64,000 nt of DNA from Verrucomicrobiaceae bacterium (GCA_027486655.1 JAIXOR010000001.1:165407-229406); one strand, 5' to 3'; positions 8,741-17,954 are shown, counted from the first letter of the stretch. Notes: generated by a model from the sequence alone, not told the origin. Numbers and translations are program-made.

Positions 8741-9781
8741 TCAGGAGGCCTTGACCTCGTCCCAGGTTTTCGACCAAAGGGCGAGCGCGTCGCCGAGGTC
8801 GTCGATCGGCTCAAGCTTCGCAAACACTTCATCCGGCGGAAACAGCGCTTCGTTGCCGCGGAAATCCTCGGTCAGCAGTTTGTAGGCGGAGGCGTTCGGC
8901 GCGCGGTAGGCGATGAACTCCATGTTTTTCGCTGCGTTGGCGGGATCGGTGACGAAGTTGATGAAGCGGTGGGCGAGATCCACGGAAAGTGCGTCCTTGG
9001 GGATGCAGAGGTCATCGCAGGAAAACGCGGTGCCTTCCCTGGGGATCTTCACCACGATGTCCTCGTTCTCATCCGCGACTTGAAGCAGGTCGCCGGCGTA
9101 GCCTTGGACGAGGTGGAACTCGCCGGATGCGATGCCGCTTTTGTATTGCTCGTTGTCGAACTTGGCGATGTTCGGTTTCCAGCGTCGCACGACGTCGCGC
9201 GCCTGGGCGAGTTGGGCGGGGTCTTTGGAGTTGATCGAGAAACCAAGCGACCGGAGCGCCGCGCCGAGGACTTCGCGCATGTCATCGAGCAGGGTGATGC
9301 GCCCCTTGAGGTCGGCACGGTCGAACATTGTGTAGGACGCCACCGGATCGGAAACCTTGGAGGCCAGCCAGGCGAGACAGGTCGGTGCCATCATGTAGGG
9401 AACCGAGTGGGTCATTTGCGGGTCGAGCGCCTGTTTGAGATAGGCGGGATCGACGTGGGAAAGGTTGGGGAGTTTCGCGTGGTCGAGCTGGAGCAGTTTG
9501 TTTTCGCGGGCCAGGGTTTTGACCATGTAGGAAGAGGGCATGAGGACGTCGTATCCGCTGGCTCCCGCCGAGAGTTTGGCATACATCGCTTCGTTGGAAT
9601 CGAAGGTGTCGATTTGCAGCTTGCAGCCGTTTTTGGCCTCGAAGGACTTGGCGAGTTCGGGATCGAGATAGTCCGCCCAGGTGTAGACACGGAGGGTGGT
9701 CTGGCTGCCTTTGCAGGAGGTGGAAAGAGCGGCGGAGGCGAGAGCGGCCGAGGTGGATGCGAGGAAATGACGGCGTTTCAT
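8741..9781 (-). CDS. PotD/PotF-like polyamine-type extracellular binding protein, orphan
   Basis: A 346-residue substrate-binding protein of the spermidine/putrescine ABC family: LRVYTWADYLDPELAKSFE at the start of the mature part, DVLMPSSYMVKTLARENKLLQLD, and a Trp/Asp-rich C-terminal lobe. The N-terminus MKRRHFLASTSAALASAALSTSC combines a twin-arginine-like RRHFL with a Cys that could be lipidated, although the residues before Cys are a weak lipobox. No potA, potB or potC genes lie on either side, so its transporter must be elsewhere or it serves as a sensor. Start ATG at 9781; a longer frame is less likely because it would bury the signal peptide. Convergent with the GlcD-type gene. Confidence 0.8.
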   Translation of the reverse strand: MKRRHFLASTSAALASAALSTSCKGSQTTLRVYTWADYLDPELAKSFEAKNGCKLQIDTFDSNEAMYAKLSAGASGYDVLMPSSYMVKTLARENKLLQLDHAKLPNLSHVDPAYLKQALDPQMTHSVPYMMAPTCLAWLASKVSDPVASYTMFDRADLKGRITLLDDMREVLGAALRSLGFSINSKDPAQLAQARDVVRRWKPNIAKFDNEQYKSGIASGEFHLVQGYAGDLLQVADENEDIVVKIPREGTAFSCDDLCIPKDALSVDLAHRFINFVTDPANAAKNMEFIAYRAPNASAYKLLTEDFRGNEALFPPDEVFAKLEPIDDLGDALALWSKTWDEVKAS

Positions 9782-9904
9782 GGTTTCGTCATGGGAAAAC
9801 CATGAATCGGGCGCTTTGCCCAATGAATTCTGAGGGAAGCGGCGGATTCCCGGTTCCGTTGATGGATCCTTGAAGTCGCCGCCGCCTCCGCTAGCTTGCG
9901 GGCA

Positions 9905-11404
9905 ATGAGCAGAAGATCGAGGAGACGGAGCGGAGCTTCGATGGCGGGGTGGGCGGGCAAGGCCGCCATCGGCCTGATCCTTGCCGGCGTGGTGGGTGCC
10001 GGGGTTTTGTTTGCGGTGATCCGCGGCTACCTGCACAGCGAATCGTTCCGCGGGCTTCTATCAGAACGGGTGAGCCGCACCGCCGGGGTGGAAGGCCGTT
10101 TCACCCCCTTCCGCTGGCAGGGGCTTGCGGTGGATTCGGATTCCTTCGAGGCGACCGGTTCAGGGCCGGTCGAGGGACTCAAAGTCGAGGGGCTCCACAC
10201 CGAAGTGGGCCTCGGCGGCCTCGGCCGGGGCGTCTGGGAACTGGAAAACTCGAACATCCGGCGCGTCGAAGTGCGACTCGGGAAAGCCGCGGCGTCTGCG
10301 GCCCTGCCGACGGAGGGCCCCGGAAAACCTTCCGCAAATGCGGGCCCGGACTGGCTGCCCAAAGAGGTGGAGATGAAGTCCGCGGACGTGCTCGAATTCG
10401 CGGTCAAGGGCGAGCTTGAAGCCGGCCCGGTCGCACTCTCCGGCATGCGGGTGCGGGCCGCCTCGGAAGGCGGCGGGCGCTCCTATCGCATCGAAACCAC
10501 CGGCGGCCGGATCCAGCCGCCGTTTCCATGGATCCCCGAGCTGCGCATGGAGCGGGCCAAGCTGCGCTGGCAGGGTGGCCAGGTGTTTCTCCAAAGCGCG
10601 GAGGCCTCGGTGCATGAAGACGGCAGGATCCTTTTCGCAGGAGAGTGGGATCCCCGATCCGGCCTCTACGCCATCGATGGCGGAGTCTCGGGCTTGAAGT
10701 GCTCGGAAGTCTTCAACGAGGACTGGGCCAAGCGCGTCACCGGCCTGGTGGCCACCGACTTCGTCATCGAAAAACGCGACGGCGAACCCTCGGCGCGAGG
10801 GCATCTCAAGATCACCGATGCGACCGTCACCGCCCTTCCCATGCTGGATGCCCTTGCGGCCTACGCGGACACCCGGCGCTTTCGAGTGCTCGATTTGAGC
10901 GCCGCCCATACCGACTGGCGCTGGAAACCCGACGAGCTTCTGCTCACGGATCTGGCGATCGCCAGCGAGGGGCTGGTCCGGCTTGAGGGCACGCTTCGGA
11001 TCCGGGCAGGACAACTTGACGGAGACTTCCGCCTCGGCCTCGCTCCAGGCACCTTGGCGGGGATTCCGGGGGCCGAGACCGATGTCTTCGCTCCAGGCGA
11101 AAAAGGCCTGCTGTGGACGAAGTTGCGGGTCACCGGGACGCTCGATGACCCCAAGGAGGATCTAACAGATCGACTCGTCGCCGCCGCAGGAAACCGCATG
11201 TTCGACGTGATTCCTCAAACCGGGGAAAAAGTGATCCGCTTTTCCCGCTCCGTCATCGGCGACGCACCCGCAAAGGTCGTCGACCAAGGTGCCAAGATCA
11301 TCGACGAAGGTGCTGGCCTCATTCAGGGAGTCGGTGGCGTCCTGGATGGCATCCTCGGCGGGACAACCCGCCCGGAACCGGAAAAGAAGGACGAAAGCCA
11401 GTGA
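9905..11404 (+). CDS. Membrane-anchored AsmA-like protein of unknown function
   Basis: A 499-residue protein with a basic N-terminus (MSRRSRRRSG), one membrane segment (about residues 18-38) and a long periplasmic part of alternating hydrophobic and polar residues suggesting extended beta structure. The layout resembles AsmA/DUF748-type bridge-like proteins (FRWQGLAVDSDSFEA, ending in a region that mentions no catalytic motif). The C-terminal tail is charged (RPEPEKKDESQ). It overlaps the downstream glycosyltransferase start (GTGA overlap at 11401), so the two are translationally coupled and may act together at the envelope. The AsmA assignment is inference from architecture. Confidence 0.6.
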   Translation: MSRRSRRRSGASMAGWAGKAAIGLILAGVVGAGVLFAVIRGYLHSESFRGLLSERVSRTAGVEGRFTPFRWQGLAVDSDSFEATGSGPVEGLKVEGLHTEVGLGGLGRGVWELENSNIRRVEVRLGKAAASAALPTEGPGKPSANAGPDWLPKEVEMKSADVLEFAVKGELEAGPVALSGMRVRAASEGGGRSYRIETTGGRIQPPFPWIPELRMERAKLRWQGGQVFLQSAEASVHEDGRILFAGEWDPRSGLYAIDGGVSGLKCSEVFNEDWAKRVTGLVATDFVIEKRDGEPSARGHLKITDATVTALPMLDALAAYADTRRFRVLDLSAAHTDWRWKPDELLLTDLAIASEGLVRLEGTLRIRAGQLDGDFRLGLAPGTLAGIPGAETDVFAPGEKGLLWTKLRVTGTLDDPKEDLTDRLVAAAGNRMFDVIPQTGEKVIRFSRSVIGDAPAKVVDQGAKIIDEGAGLIQGVGGVLDGILGGTTRPEPEKKDESQ

Positions 11405-12132
11405 AACCCCAGGTCTCACTCGTCATCCCGGCTCACAACGAGGAGGACTTCCTCCCTGACTGCCTCGCGGCCGCCAGGGCGGCGGAAGCCCTGGCCGGGA
11501 TCCGCATGGAGGTGATCGTCGTCCTCAACCGCTGCACGGATCGCACCGAGGCGATCGCCCGGGACGCCCGATGCCTGTTGATCCGCGAGGACGCGAAAAA
11601 CCTCTCCATCATCCGTAATGCCGGAATCGCCGCCGCCACGGGCGAAATCATCATCACCTGCGACGCGGACAGCCGGATGCATCCCGGGACGGTCGTCGAG
11701 GTCCTGCGCCGCATCCGCAGCGGTCGCTTTGTCGGAGGAGGCGCTCTGGTGCTCCCGGAACGCTGGTCGCCCGGCATCGTGGCCAGCGCCATGGCCGTGC
11801 TCCCCTACCTCGTATTCTCGGGAGTCAGCTTCGGCCTGTTCTGGTTCCGAAAACAGGATTTCGAGGCCATCGGTGGCTTTGACGATCGATTCGTATCCGT
11901 GGAGGACCTCGATTTCGCCCGCCGACTGAAGGCGCACGGCAAGCTCGGCGGACGCGCATGGGGAACTCTTGTTCGCTCATTCTTAACGACTTCCTGCCGG
12001 AAATTCGACGAATTCGGCGATTGGTATTTGTTTCGCAATCCCGCCTTTGTCCGGCGTGTCTTCCGAGGGGACGATCGCAAGGCGGCGGATCATTTCTGGT
12101 ACGATGTCCGCTCCGGCGACGCCAAGGAATAG
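11401..12132 (+). CDS. Glycosyltransferase family 2
   Basis: A 243-residue GT-A fold glycosyltransferase. N-terminal VSLVIPAHNEEDFLPDCLAA is the typical GT2 nucleotide-sugar binding start, IITCDADSRMHPG contains the DxD-type metal site, and VEDLDFARRLKAHG matches the ED acceptor/base motif of GT2. No convincing transmembrane helix apart from one hydrophobic stretch near residues 120-140. The start is GTG 11401, overlapping the stop of the previous gene. Donor and acceptor cannot be predicted. Confidence 0.85.
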   Translation: MKPQVSLVIPAHNEEDFLPDCLAAARAAEALAGIRMEVIVVLNRCTDRTEAIARDARCLLIREDAKNLSIIRNAGIAAATGEIIITCDADSRMHPGTVVEVLRRIRSGRFVGGGALVLPERWSPGIVASAMAVLPYLVFSGVSFGLFWFRKQDFEAIGGFDDRFVSVEDLDFARRLKAHGKLGGRAWGTLVRSFLTTSCRKFDEFGDWYLFRNPAFVRRVFRGDDRKAADHFWYDVRSGDAKE

Positions 12133-12246
12133 GTTGCGCAGGGGGCAATCGCGATTTTCTTCTTCCGGCTTCCGTGTCGCTTGTGTCACATGCCAGACAT
12201 CGCGTGAGCGATTTTCATCAGGTCTCCTTGTTGTGTTTACTCCGTG

Positions 12247-12263
12247 TTGGCACGAAGCATGCA
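12247..12263 (+). promoter_or_regulatory. Sigma-54 (-24/-12) promoter
   Basis: TTGGCACG AAGC ATGCA matches the sigma-54 consensus TGGCACG-N4-TTGCW at every position except one T. The invariant GG (12249-12250) and GC (12261-12262) are separated by exactly 10 bp. It lies in the 153-bp non-coding gap before the prepilin-like cassette, about 23 bp before its first possible start codon, in the correct orientation. No upstream activator-binding site was identified. Confidence 0.75.
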
Positions 12264-12285
12264 ACCACCCCCTCGCTCCTGACAT

Positions 12286-12966
12286 TTGAAAGCCGTGATC
12301 CTCCCGCCCCATTCCAACCGCTCCACCGCCCGTGACGGATTCTCGCTCGTCGAGATGGTGGCGGTGATCGCAGTGGTGGTCATCCTCCTGATCGCGGGTG
12401 TCAATTTGATCGGAAACACCTCCGCGCAGGCAAGAAAAGCCGCTACGGACCAGATCTCAGGCCTGATCGAACAGGCGAGGACGACGGCAATCGCCTCGCG
12501 GGCCACGGTGGTTCTGGCGATCGCCGAACCGGGCGACCTTCCTGCAACCGACGAGCGCTGCCGGCTCGGTCTTTTCCGCGTGGAAGGGGAGTGGAATCCG
12601 GAAACCACCACAGGCCCCGTGCCTGCCGTGCTTCTCAGCCGATGGAAGCCTCTCGAAACCGGGGTGATCCTCCTCGGGGCCGATCAGACAGCGGGTGCGG
12701 AGACCTTGGTCAATCCCCTTAGCACCGATGAACTCACGTTGACCTACAAGACGAACAAATCCTACTCGGTCAAAATCCACGCCCTCGCCTTCAACTCGCG
12801 CGGCGGCCTGATGTATCCCACCGGCAGCTCCCCGGCCAATCTGCGAATCGCCGAAGGCGGGTATCGCGGCGGGAAAGCCTCTCCCAACAGACGCGGCAAC
12901 ACGATTGCCGAAAATTTCCTCAGAATCGGCCGCGTGACTGCACGGCCTTACCGCATCGACGGATGA
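12286..12966 (+). CDS. Verru_Chthon cassette protein D (type IV prepilin-like)
   Basis: A 226-residue prepilin-like protein. A short basic leader ends in DG, followed by FSLVEMVAVIAVVVILLIAG: the type IV pilin/pseudopilin N-terminus with cleavage between Gly and Phe and Glu at +5. The rest is a pilin-like globular domain. It opens a four-gene cassette known from Verrucomicrobia (proteins A to D) whose function is uncharacterised. The start is TTG 12286 or, equally possible, GTG 12295; neither has a strong ribosome site. Transcription probably starts from the sigma-54 promoter just upstream. It overlaps the next gene by 4 bp. Confidence 0.8.
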   Translation: MKAVILPPHSNRSTARDGFSLVEMVAVIAVVVILLIAGVNLIGNTSAQARKAATDQISGLIEQARTTAIASRATVVLAIAEPGDLPATDERCRLGLFRVEGEWNPETTTGPVPAVLLSRWKPLETGVILLGADQTAGAETLVNPLSTDELTLTYKTNKSYSVKIHALAFNSRGGLMYPTGSSPANLRIAEGGYRGGKASPNRRGNTIAENFLRIGRVTARPYRIDG

Positions 12967-13478
12967 AAACCGCAGCCTCCAACTCCCGCCGCAGCTCCGG
13001 CGCCACCCTTGTGGAGGCGGTCATCGCCATCGGAGTGCTCGCCGTGGCCATCCCCATGGTCTTCGGTGCCATCGCGGAGGCCGGTAAATCCACCATGGCC
13101 TCGGAGGCGGAAACCCGCAGCACCTGGATGGTCCCTGTCTGCCTCGACGAGGTTCTCGCCTCCCGCGCCAAGCGCCCGGTCTATTTCACGTCCACCGAGG
13201 TCGGCCAGATTTTCCCGCCTTCCGGTGATGTCTGGGCACTCGCGTTCTCGGAGGAAGGCAAACCGGTCGGCAAGCTCACCAAGGCTCAATATGACAAGGG
13301 CCTCCGCGATTTGTCCGGCAAACCAGTCCGCTACATCGCCACTCTCAGCTCCACCACCGAGTCCGTCAGTTCCCCGGGCGTTACCCCCATGCTCCGGATG
13401 AAAATCTCCATTGAGTATCCCGCGATCTCAAGGGCTGGAAAACGCGGCAAGCTCGACTTCCACTCCCGCATCCCATGA
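12963..13478 (+). CDS. Verru_Chthon cassette protein B (type IV prepilin-like)
   Basis: A 171-residue prepilin-like protein with leader MKTAASNSRRSSG and then ATLVEAVIAIGVLAVAIPMV: Gly before the cleavage site, Ala at +1 in place of Phe, and Glu at +5, as in minor pseudopilins of the GspI/PulI sort. Start ATG 12963 overlaps the stop of the preceding gene (ATGA), and its own stop overlaps the next start in the same way, so the cassette is translationally coupled. The letter B is assigned from size, order and the LGV-type helix. Confidence 0.8.
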   Translation: MKTAASNSRRSSGATLVEAVIAIGVLAVAIPMVFGAIAEAGKSTMASEAETRSTWMVPVCLDEVLASRAKRPVYFTSTEVGQIFPPSGDVWALAFSEEGKPVGKLTKAQYDKGLRDLSGKPVRYIATLSSTTESVSSPGVTPMLRMKISIEYPAISRAGKRGKLDFHSRIP

Positions 13479-14236
13479 TCGCGTCCGCATCCCGTCATCG
13501 TGGCTTCACGCTGATCGAGCTGATGTGCTCGATGGTCATCGGAAGCATCGTCCTGCTCGCTGCGGCAGCAATGCTCGGCAGCTCCGGGGAAGGATACGAA
13601 CGTGTGGGTGGCAGCGTCGCCTCCGAACGCGAGGCCCGCGCCATCCTCACCCAGATGTCGTCGGATTTCTCCACCGCCCGGTTTTACAAAGGCACACTCC
13701 TGGAAAAGTCCACAACCGCCTGGCGATCGGACAAAGCCGGCTTCCTCTCCCTGCAGCCCGCCGCCGCCCAGTCCAAGGAAGGCCGCATCGGCGACCTCTG
13801 CGCCGTGGTCTACTACCTCAAGGACCTCACCTACAACGGCGTCACCACCCGCTGCCTCATGCGCGGATTCCGTGAAAGCTCGGAAACCTTCAAAGCCCTC
13901 GCCAACGAGAACCTCTCCCCGCTCTTCGTCGAGCGACCCCAGGTGGACGAACCGGTGGCTTTCGGCGTCGTCTCCTTCGAAGCCACTCCCAAAACCCTCT
14001 CCCCCACCGGCGTGTGGATCGATTGGACACCCAATGACCTGATTGGTCCCGGAGCCATTGACGTCCGTATCACCGTGGTCAGGCGATCCCTCGCCGGCCG
14101 CCTCCGTACAAGTGCGGACTGGGACGGCGGCGGCTCCGCGGGCCGCTTCCTTGGCGACCCCGCCAAGGCGGATCTCAACAAGGAACTTCAAGTCTACAGC
14201 ACCATCATCCGCTTTGGAAACGATGAGAAATCCTGA
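13475..14236 (+). CDS. Verru_Chthon cassette protein C (type IV prepilin-like)
   Basis: A 253-residue prepilin-like protein: MIASASRHRG, then FTLIELMCSMVIGSIVLLAA with Glu at +5, a textbook prepilin peptidase site. The size and the SFEATPKTLSPTGVW...IDVRITVVRRS region resemble GspJ-like minor pseudopilins. ATG overlap (ATGA) with protein B, and a 14-bp overlap with protein A. A prepilin peptidase (PilD) is needed to process it and is not in this window. Confidence 0.8.
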   Translation: MIASASRHRGFTLIELMCSMVIGSIVLLAAAAMLGSSGEGYERVGGSVASEREARAILTQMSSDFSTARFYKGTLLEKSTTAWRSDKAGFLSLQPAAAQSKEGRIGDLCAVVYYLKDLTYNGVTTRCLMRGFRESSETFKALANENLSPLFVERPQVDEPVAFGVVSFEATPKTLSPTGVWIDWTPNDLIGPGAIDVRITVVRRSLAGRLRTSADWDGGGSAGRFLGDPAKADLNKELQVYSTIIRFGNDEKS

Positions 14237-17200
14237 TACCCAGCCCCAACCGGTGAAAGGTGGTTTCGCGCTTCCCGCCGTCCTCGTGGTCGTCGGCGGT
14301 CTGCTCATCCTCGCCATCGGTATCCTGCTCATCGCTGGCATCGAGCGGAACACCGCCCGATCCTTCGTCGACAGGGAGCGCGCCGAACTCGCCGCCCGCG
14401 CCGGCCTTGAGGACATCCGTGGGATCCTCAACAACCAGGCCGCCAACGATGATTTCCTGATCCTCGAATCCAAGCATCCGGAAGCCTTCGATGCAAACAG
14501 CGGAGGCACCCCGGATTTCGAAAACTACCAGACCCCCTCGTTTCTTTTCCTGGCGCGCGGAAAGCCAGGAACATCCGGCAGCTTTGAGTATTCCTATCGC
14601 CCGCTTTTCAGCGCCACCTCCAATCCCGCCAACAAGGTGCTCTCTCCGCCGGATGTGATCACCACCCTGCCCACCGGTGAGAATCAATACATCGATTTCC
14701 AAACCCTGCCGTATCGGGATGAGGTGCGGGCCGCTTGGTTGCCCGTGCGCGATGAGAGCGGTCGAACCGTTGGCCGCTATGCCTACTGGGTGGAGGATCT
14801 CCAGGCCCGCGTTGATCCGCTCGTTGCCGGCAACGAAGACGGCGTCGGCGGGATTCATGTTAGAGAACCCTGGCCGTTCCCTGCTCCCGGACTCGACAAC
14901 GTCGCCACCGGAGCCGCCGATCAAGCCAACCTCAACCAGATCGCTCTCTATGCAATGGATCCAAGCGCCCTTGAGGACAAACAGGGAACGGTCGGCAAGA
15001 CGCTCTTCAAAAACCGCAGGTTCCTCATCTCGCCCGAGTCCTCCATGCCGGGCGCGGGATTTGAGCCCGCCCTTGTCCGCTTGACCTACCCGGAGGGCCC
15101 ACCGGATCCCAAGTATCCCGAATTTTTCGCCACCCCCGGGCAACTCTCGGATCCCGCCGCACGCGCTGTGGAAGAAGGTCTGTTTCCCGGACTCAAATCC
15201 TACAGGGAACAACCCATCGTGCCTTTCGAAGACGGCATCGACGCCTCCGTCGCCGGCCAACCGAAGCTCAATCTCAACAAACTGCTGGCCACCGGTGGTG
15301 ATGCCGCCGTCACCGAAATGGCGGACTTCATCAAGAAGGCGCTGCCGAAGTTTGAGGAGCGCAAGGGCGGCTTTCCCGAGGACTACTACAAAACGCTCGC
15401 CGCCAATGCCATCGATTACGCGGACAGCGATTCCGCACCCTTGGTCAAGTCCGGCCAATACCGCGGCCTGGATGCCAACCCGCTGGTCAGCGAGTTCCTC
15501 ATGCGCTTCCGCTGGGAAAACGTGCTCACCGAAAACGGCCGCAAGTTCCTCGTGCTTTCCGCATCCACCTACGTCGAGCTCTGGAACATGTCCTCCAAGG
15601 ACCTGAGCGGCGATGTGCAGGTCAGTTATGAAACCAAGTATCGTTTCCCGCTCGGCGCAAATCCGGAGGTCACCCTCGAAGACATGGCGGATGCCACGCC
15701 CGCCCTCCCGGAAAGCGACGGATACCGCTGGTTTCCCCCACAGTCCATCACCCTCAAAGCCAACGAATACCGGGTCATTCGCTGCGGAACCGTTACCTAC
15801 AAAATCGATGCGGGCCCCTCATCCGTCTTCATCCCCAGCCCCCTCGTTCTCGAGGGCGAGACCTACGGCAGCTCCGGTGCCGGTTACCGCATGCGGTGGA
15901 ACGGTGTCCTCGTCGACCAGTCCAGAGGCGGCCTCCACCGCAACAACAGCAGCTTGAACTACCCCTCGGACACCACCGGCCAACCCCGCCAGCGCACCCG
16001 CACCACCATTCCCTCCCACTCCCACACCCGCAGCGGAAACTTCGTCAACAACATGGGCGATCCGCGCATGAGTTATTACAACGCATGCCCCCAGGATGCC
16101 AATGTCTATCCGGATAACTACAGCCCCAACCGCCGCAACATCCGCTGGGGCACGATCTACAATCCAAGCGATGACGGCCCCACCAAACCCAAGGTCTACG
16201 GCCGCGTGATGCCCTCGGAGTGGCCGGATGGAGGGCATAACTCGACCTACGAATCCAATGCCTTCTACACCACGGACCAGCGCGTGCTCCCGGATGATCC
16301 GCGTTTCTTCCCCTCCGCCACCTCCGCGCTCCGCAACCCGTCCGCCGATGAGGCTCCGATGCGGCTTTCCAATCTCGGCCGGTTCTACAGCGCCACCGAA
16401 CTCGGCCGCGTCTACGATCCCGTCATGTGGTTGGTCTCCGGCCCCGCCTCTGCCAACGGCCCTTGGGGCGATGTCCTCGCCACCAGCACCTCCAGCACCG
16501 ATAACGGCGGCGGCAATACCCTGCGCATCGGCCGTCCCGAACACGCCCGCTTCAACAAACCCGGCGAGCCCGGCCTCGAGGCCTGGCGGCTGCTCGACCT
16601 CTTCCACACCGGCCTCGCCAATTCCCAAGTCCCTGCCGAACGCGAAGGCCCGCTGCAGACGATCAAGGGCCACGTCAATCTCAACACAGCCACTCACGAC
16701 GTGATCCGCGCCCTCGTGGTCGGTGCCCTCACCATGGACCCGAAAATGGCCGTGCGCACATCGGAAAACCACAACACCACCGCTCTCATGGCTCCTCCCG
16801 TGGCCCCGTTCCGCATGACTCCTGCTCAAATCGATGCAGAGGCGGACCGCATCGCCAATGCCATTCTCAGGGCCCGGAAAATCAAACCCTTCGCCACCTC
16901 CGCTTCCATCGCCGATATCCTCGACGCCGATTCGAAGTCCATCTTCGGCAAGCCACTGGTCTCCAACGTCAATCAAGTCCATCTCACGGATTCCGCCCAG
17001 GAGGAACTCTTCGCCCGCATCTACGAATCCACCACCGTCCGCTCCCGCAACTTCCGCATCTGGGTGGTCGGCCAGGCCATCAGCCCGCTCTCGGCCACCG
17101 CCCCCGCAAATACCAAACCCGAGGTCCTCGCCGAAGTCCGTCGCGCCTACACGGTCTTCGCAGATCCCGGCGACCGCCGAGCGGATGGCACCATCGATCC

Positions 17201-17243
17201 CACGAAAACCAAACTCACCGTCGTCCATGAGAACGATTTCTAA
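14223..17243 (+). CDS. Verru_Chthon cassette protein A (large GspK/PilX-like)
   Basis: A 1,006-residue protein with a short leader (VKGG) followed by FALPAVLVVVGGLLILAIGILLIAGIERNTARSF, like PilX/GspK-type proteins that lack Glu at +5. The large exported domain contains repeated GspK-like language such as LNLNKLLATGGD, HVNLNTATHDVIRALV and a late helical section; GspK also uses helix-hairpin-helix-like NLNTA segments. It could cap a pseudopilus tip together with B, C and D. Start ATG 14223 is chosen because it directly precedes the leader; an upstream GTG at 14043 would lie deep inside gene C. Function of the complex is unknown. Confidence 0.8.
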   Translation: MRNPDTQPQPVKGGFALPAVLVVVGGLLILAIGILLIAGIERNTARSFVDRERAELAARAGLEDIRGILNNQAANDDFLILESKHPEAFDANSGGTPDFENYQTPSFLFLARGKPGTSGSFEYSYRPLFSATSNPANKVLSPPDVITTLPTGENQYIDFQTLPYRDEVRAAWLPVRDESGRTVGRYAYWVEDLQARVDPLVAGNEDGVGGIHVREPWPFPAPGLDNVATGAADQANLNQIALYAMDPSALEDKQGTVGKTLFKNRRFLISPESSMPGAGFEPALVRLTYPEGPPDPKYPEFFATPGQLSDPAARAVEEGLFPGLKSYREQPIVPFEDGIDASVAGQPKLNLNKLLATGGDAAVTEMADFIKKALPKFEERKGGFPEDYYKTLAANAIDYADSDSAPLVKSGQYRGLDANPLVSEFLMRFRWENVLTENGRKFLVLSASTYVELWNMSSKDLSGDVQVSYETKYRFPLGANPEVTLEDMADATPALPESDGYRWFPPQSITLKANEYRVIRCGTVTYKIDAGPSSVFIPSPLVLEGETYGSSGAGYRMRWNGVLVDQSRGGLHRNNSSLNYPSDTTGQPRQRTRTTIPSHSHTRSGNFVNNMGDPRMSYYNACPQDANVYPDNYSPNRRNIRWGTIYNPSDDGPTKPKVYGRVMPSEWPDGGHNSTYESNAFYTTDQRVLPDDPRFFPSATSALRNPSADEAPMRLSNLGRFYSATELGRVYDPVMWLVSGPASANGPWGDVLATSTSSTDNGGGNTLRIGRPEHARFNKPGEPGLEAWRLLDLFHTGLANSQVPAEREGPLQTIKGHVNLNTATHDVIRALVVGALTMDPKMAVRTSENHNTTALMAPPVAPFRMTPAQIDAEADRIANAILRARKIKPFATSASIADILDADSKSIFGKPLVSNVNQVHLTDSAQEELFARIYESTTVRSRNFRIWVVGQAISPLSATAPANTKPEVLAEVRRAYTVFADPGDRRADGTIDPTKTKLTVVHENDF

Positions 17244-17910
17244 CATCCTTGCCGCCGCCGCCCTTCTCGTCACCCCCGGGCTCTTCGCCCAGGAAGGACC
17301 TCCGCAGGTCGGATTCGTGCGCATCGTCCACGCCGTGGCCGCCGGTGAGGGCAAGGCGAACATCGTGATCGATGGCGAGGACATCTTTCCCAAAGGCTAT
17401 CAACTCGGACAGCGCACCGGCGGCTTCGGCCTCAAGGCCGGCGCCCACTCGATCACCGTGAAGAAAAACGGCGTCGAACCCGGCACCACCAAAATCACAC
17501 TCAACACCGGCGAAACGATGACGCTCATCGCCTTCTCGGAAAAAGTCCCGGCCAAAAAGGAAGGCGATCCGCCGGTCTGGCAAACCAAGATCCTCCGCCT
17601 GAAACAAAGCGACCCCGAACGCGGCTACCGAATGACGCTCGTTTCGGTCTGCGACAAGGACGAGGTCACCGTGAAGGCCGCCAACCAGGGCAAGGGAGCC
17701 ATCGAGACCGCTCACGTGAAACGCCTCACCACCACCATGGTCGACCTCGGTGGCGCACGCGGCGAGGTCCTGGTGAAAGCCGGTGAGGAGATCGTCACCA
17801 CCCTCTCGCCGGAAGACCCCGGCAACTACGTGGTCGTGCTCTATCAGGACGAAAAGGGTGCCATCAAGGCCCTGTCGTTCTTCGATCCCAAGTTCGTCAT
17901 CGCCGGCTGA
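17227..17910 (+). CDS. Secreted protein, fifth gene of the cassette operon
   Basis: A 227-residue protein with a signal peptide (MRTISNILAAAALLVTPGLFAQ). The mature part begins VGFVRIVHAVAAGEGKANIVIDGEDI, which resembles the start of DUF4397-type beta-sandwich proteins (RVVHASPDAPxVDVYVDG) and, more distantly, AlgF; this is a weak similarity. The start overlaps the end of protein A by 17 bp, so it is very probably co-translated with the cassette and may be an exported partner of the pseudopilus. No catalytic motif is visible. Confidence 0.7.
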   Translation: MRTISNILAAAALLVTPGLFAQEGPPQVGFVRIVHAVAAGEGKANIVIDGEDIFPKGYQLGQRTGGFGLKAGAHSITVKKNGVEPGTTKITLNTGETMTLIAFSEKVPAKKEGDPPVWQTKILRLKQSDPERGYRMTLVSVCDKDEVTVKAANQGKGAIETAHVKRLTTTMVDLGGARGEVLVKAGEEIVTTLSPEDPGNYVVVLYQDEKGAIKALSFFDPKFVIAG

Positions 17911-17954
17911 GGCTTTTCGCTTCGATTCCCGCATGGGGCGTGGCAGGATGCCTC

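Noticed and set aside
12133..12285. Small protein gene in the gap before the cassette
   Set aside because: No convincing start with a ribosome site; the region is better explained by the sigma-54 promoter.
14205..15458. Long minus-strand frame inside the Verru_Chthon A gene
   Set aside because: High-GC DNA gives long antisense frames; the plus strand carries the prepilin gene with a leader peptide.
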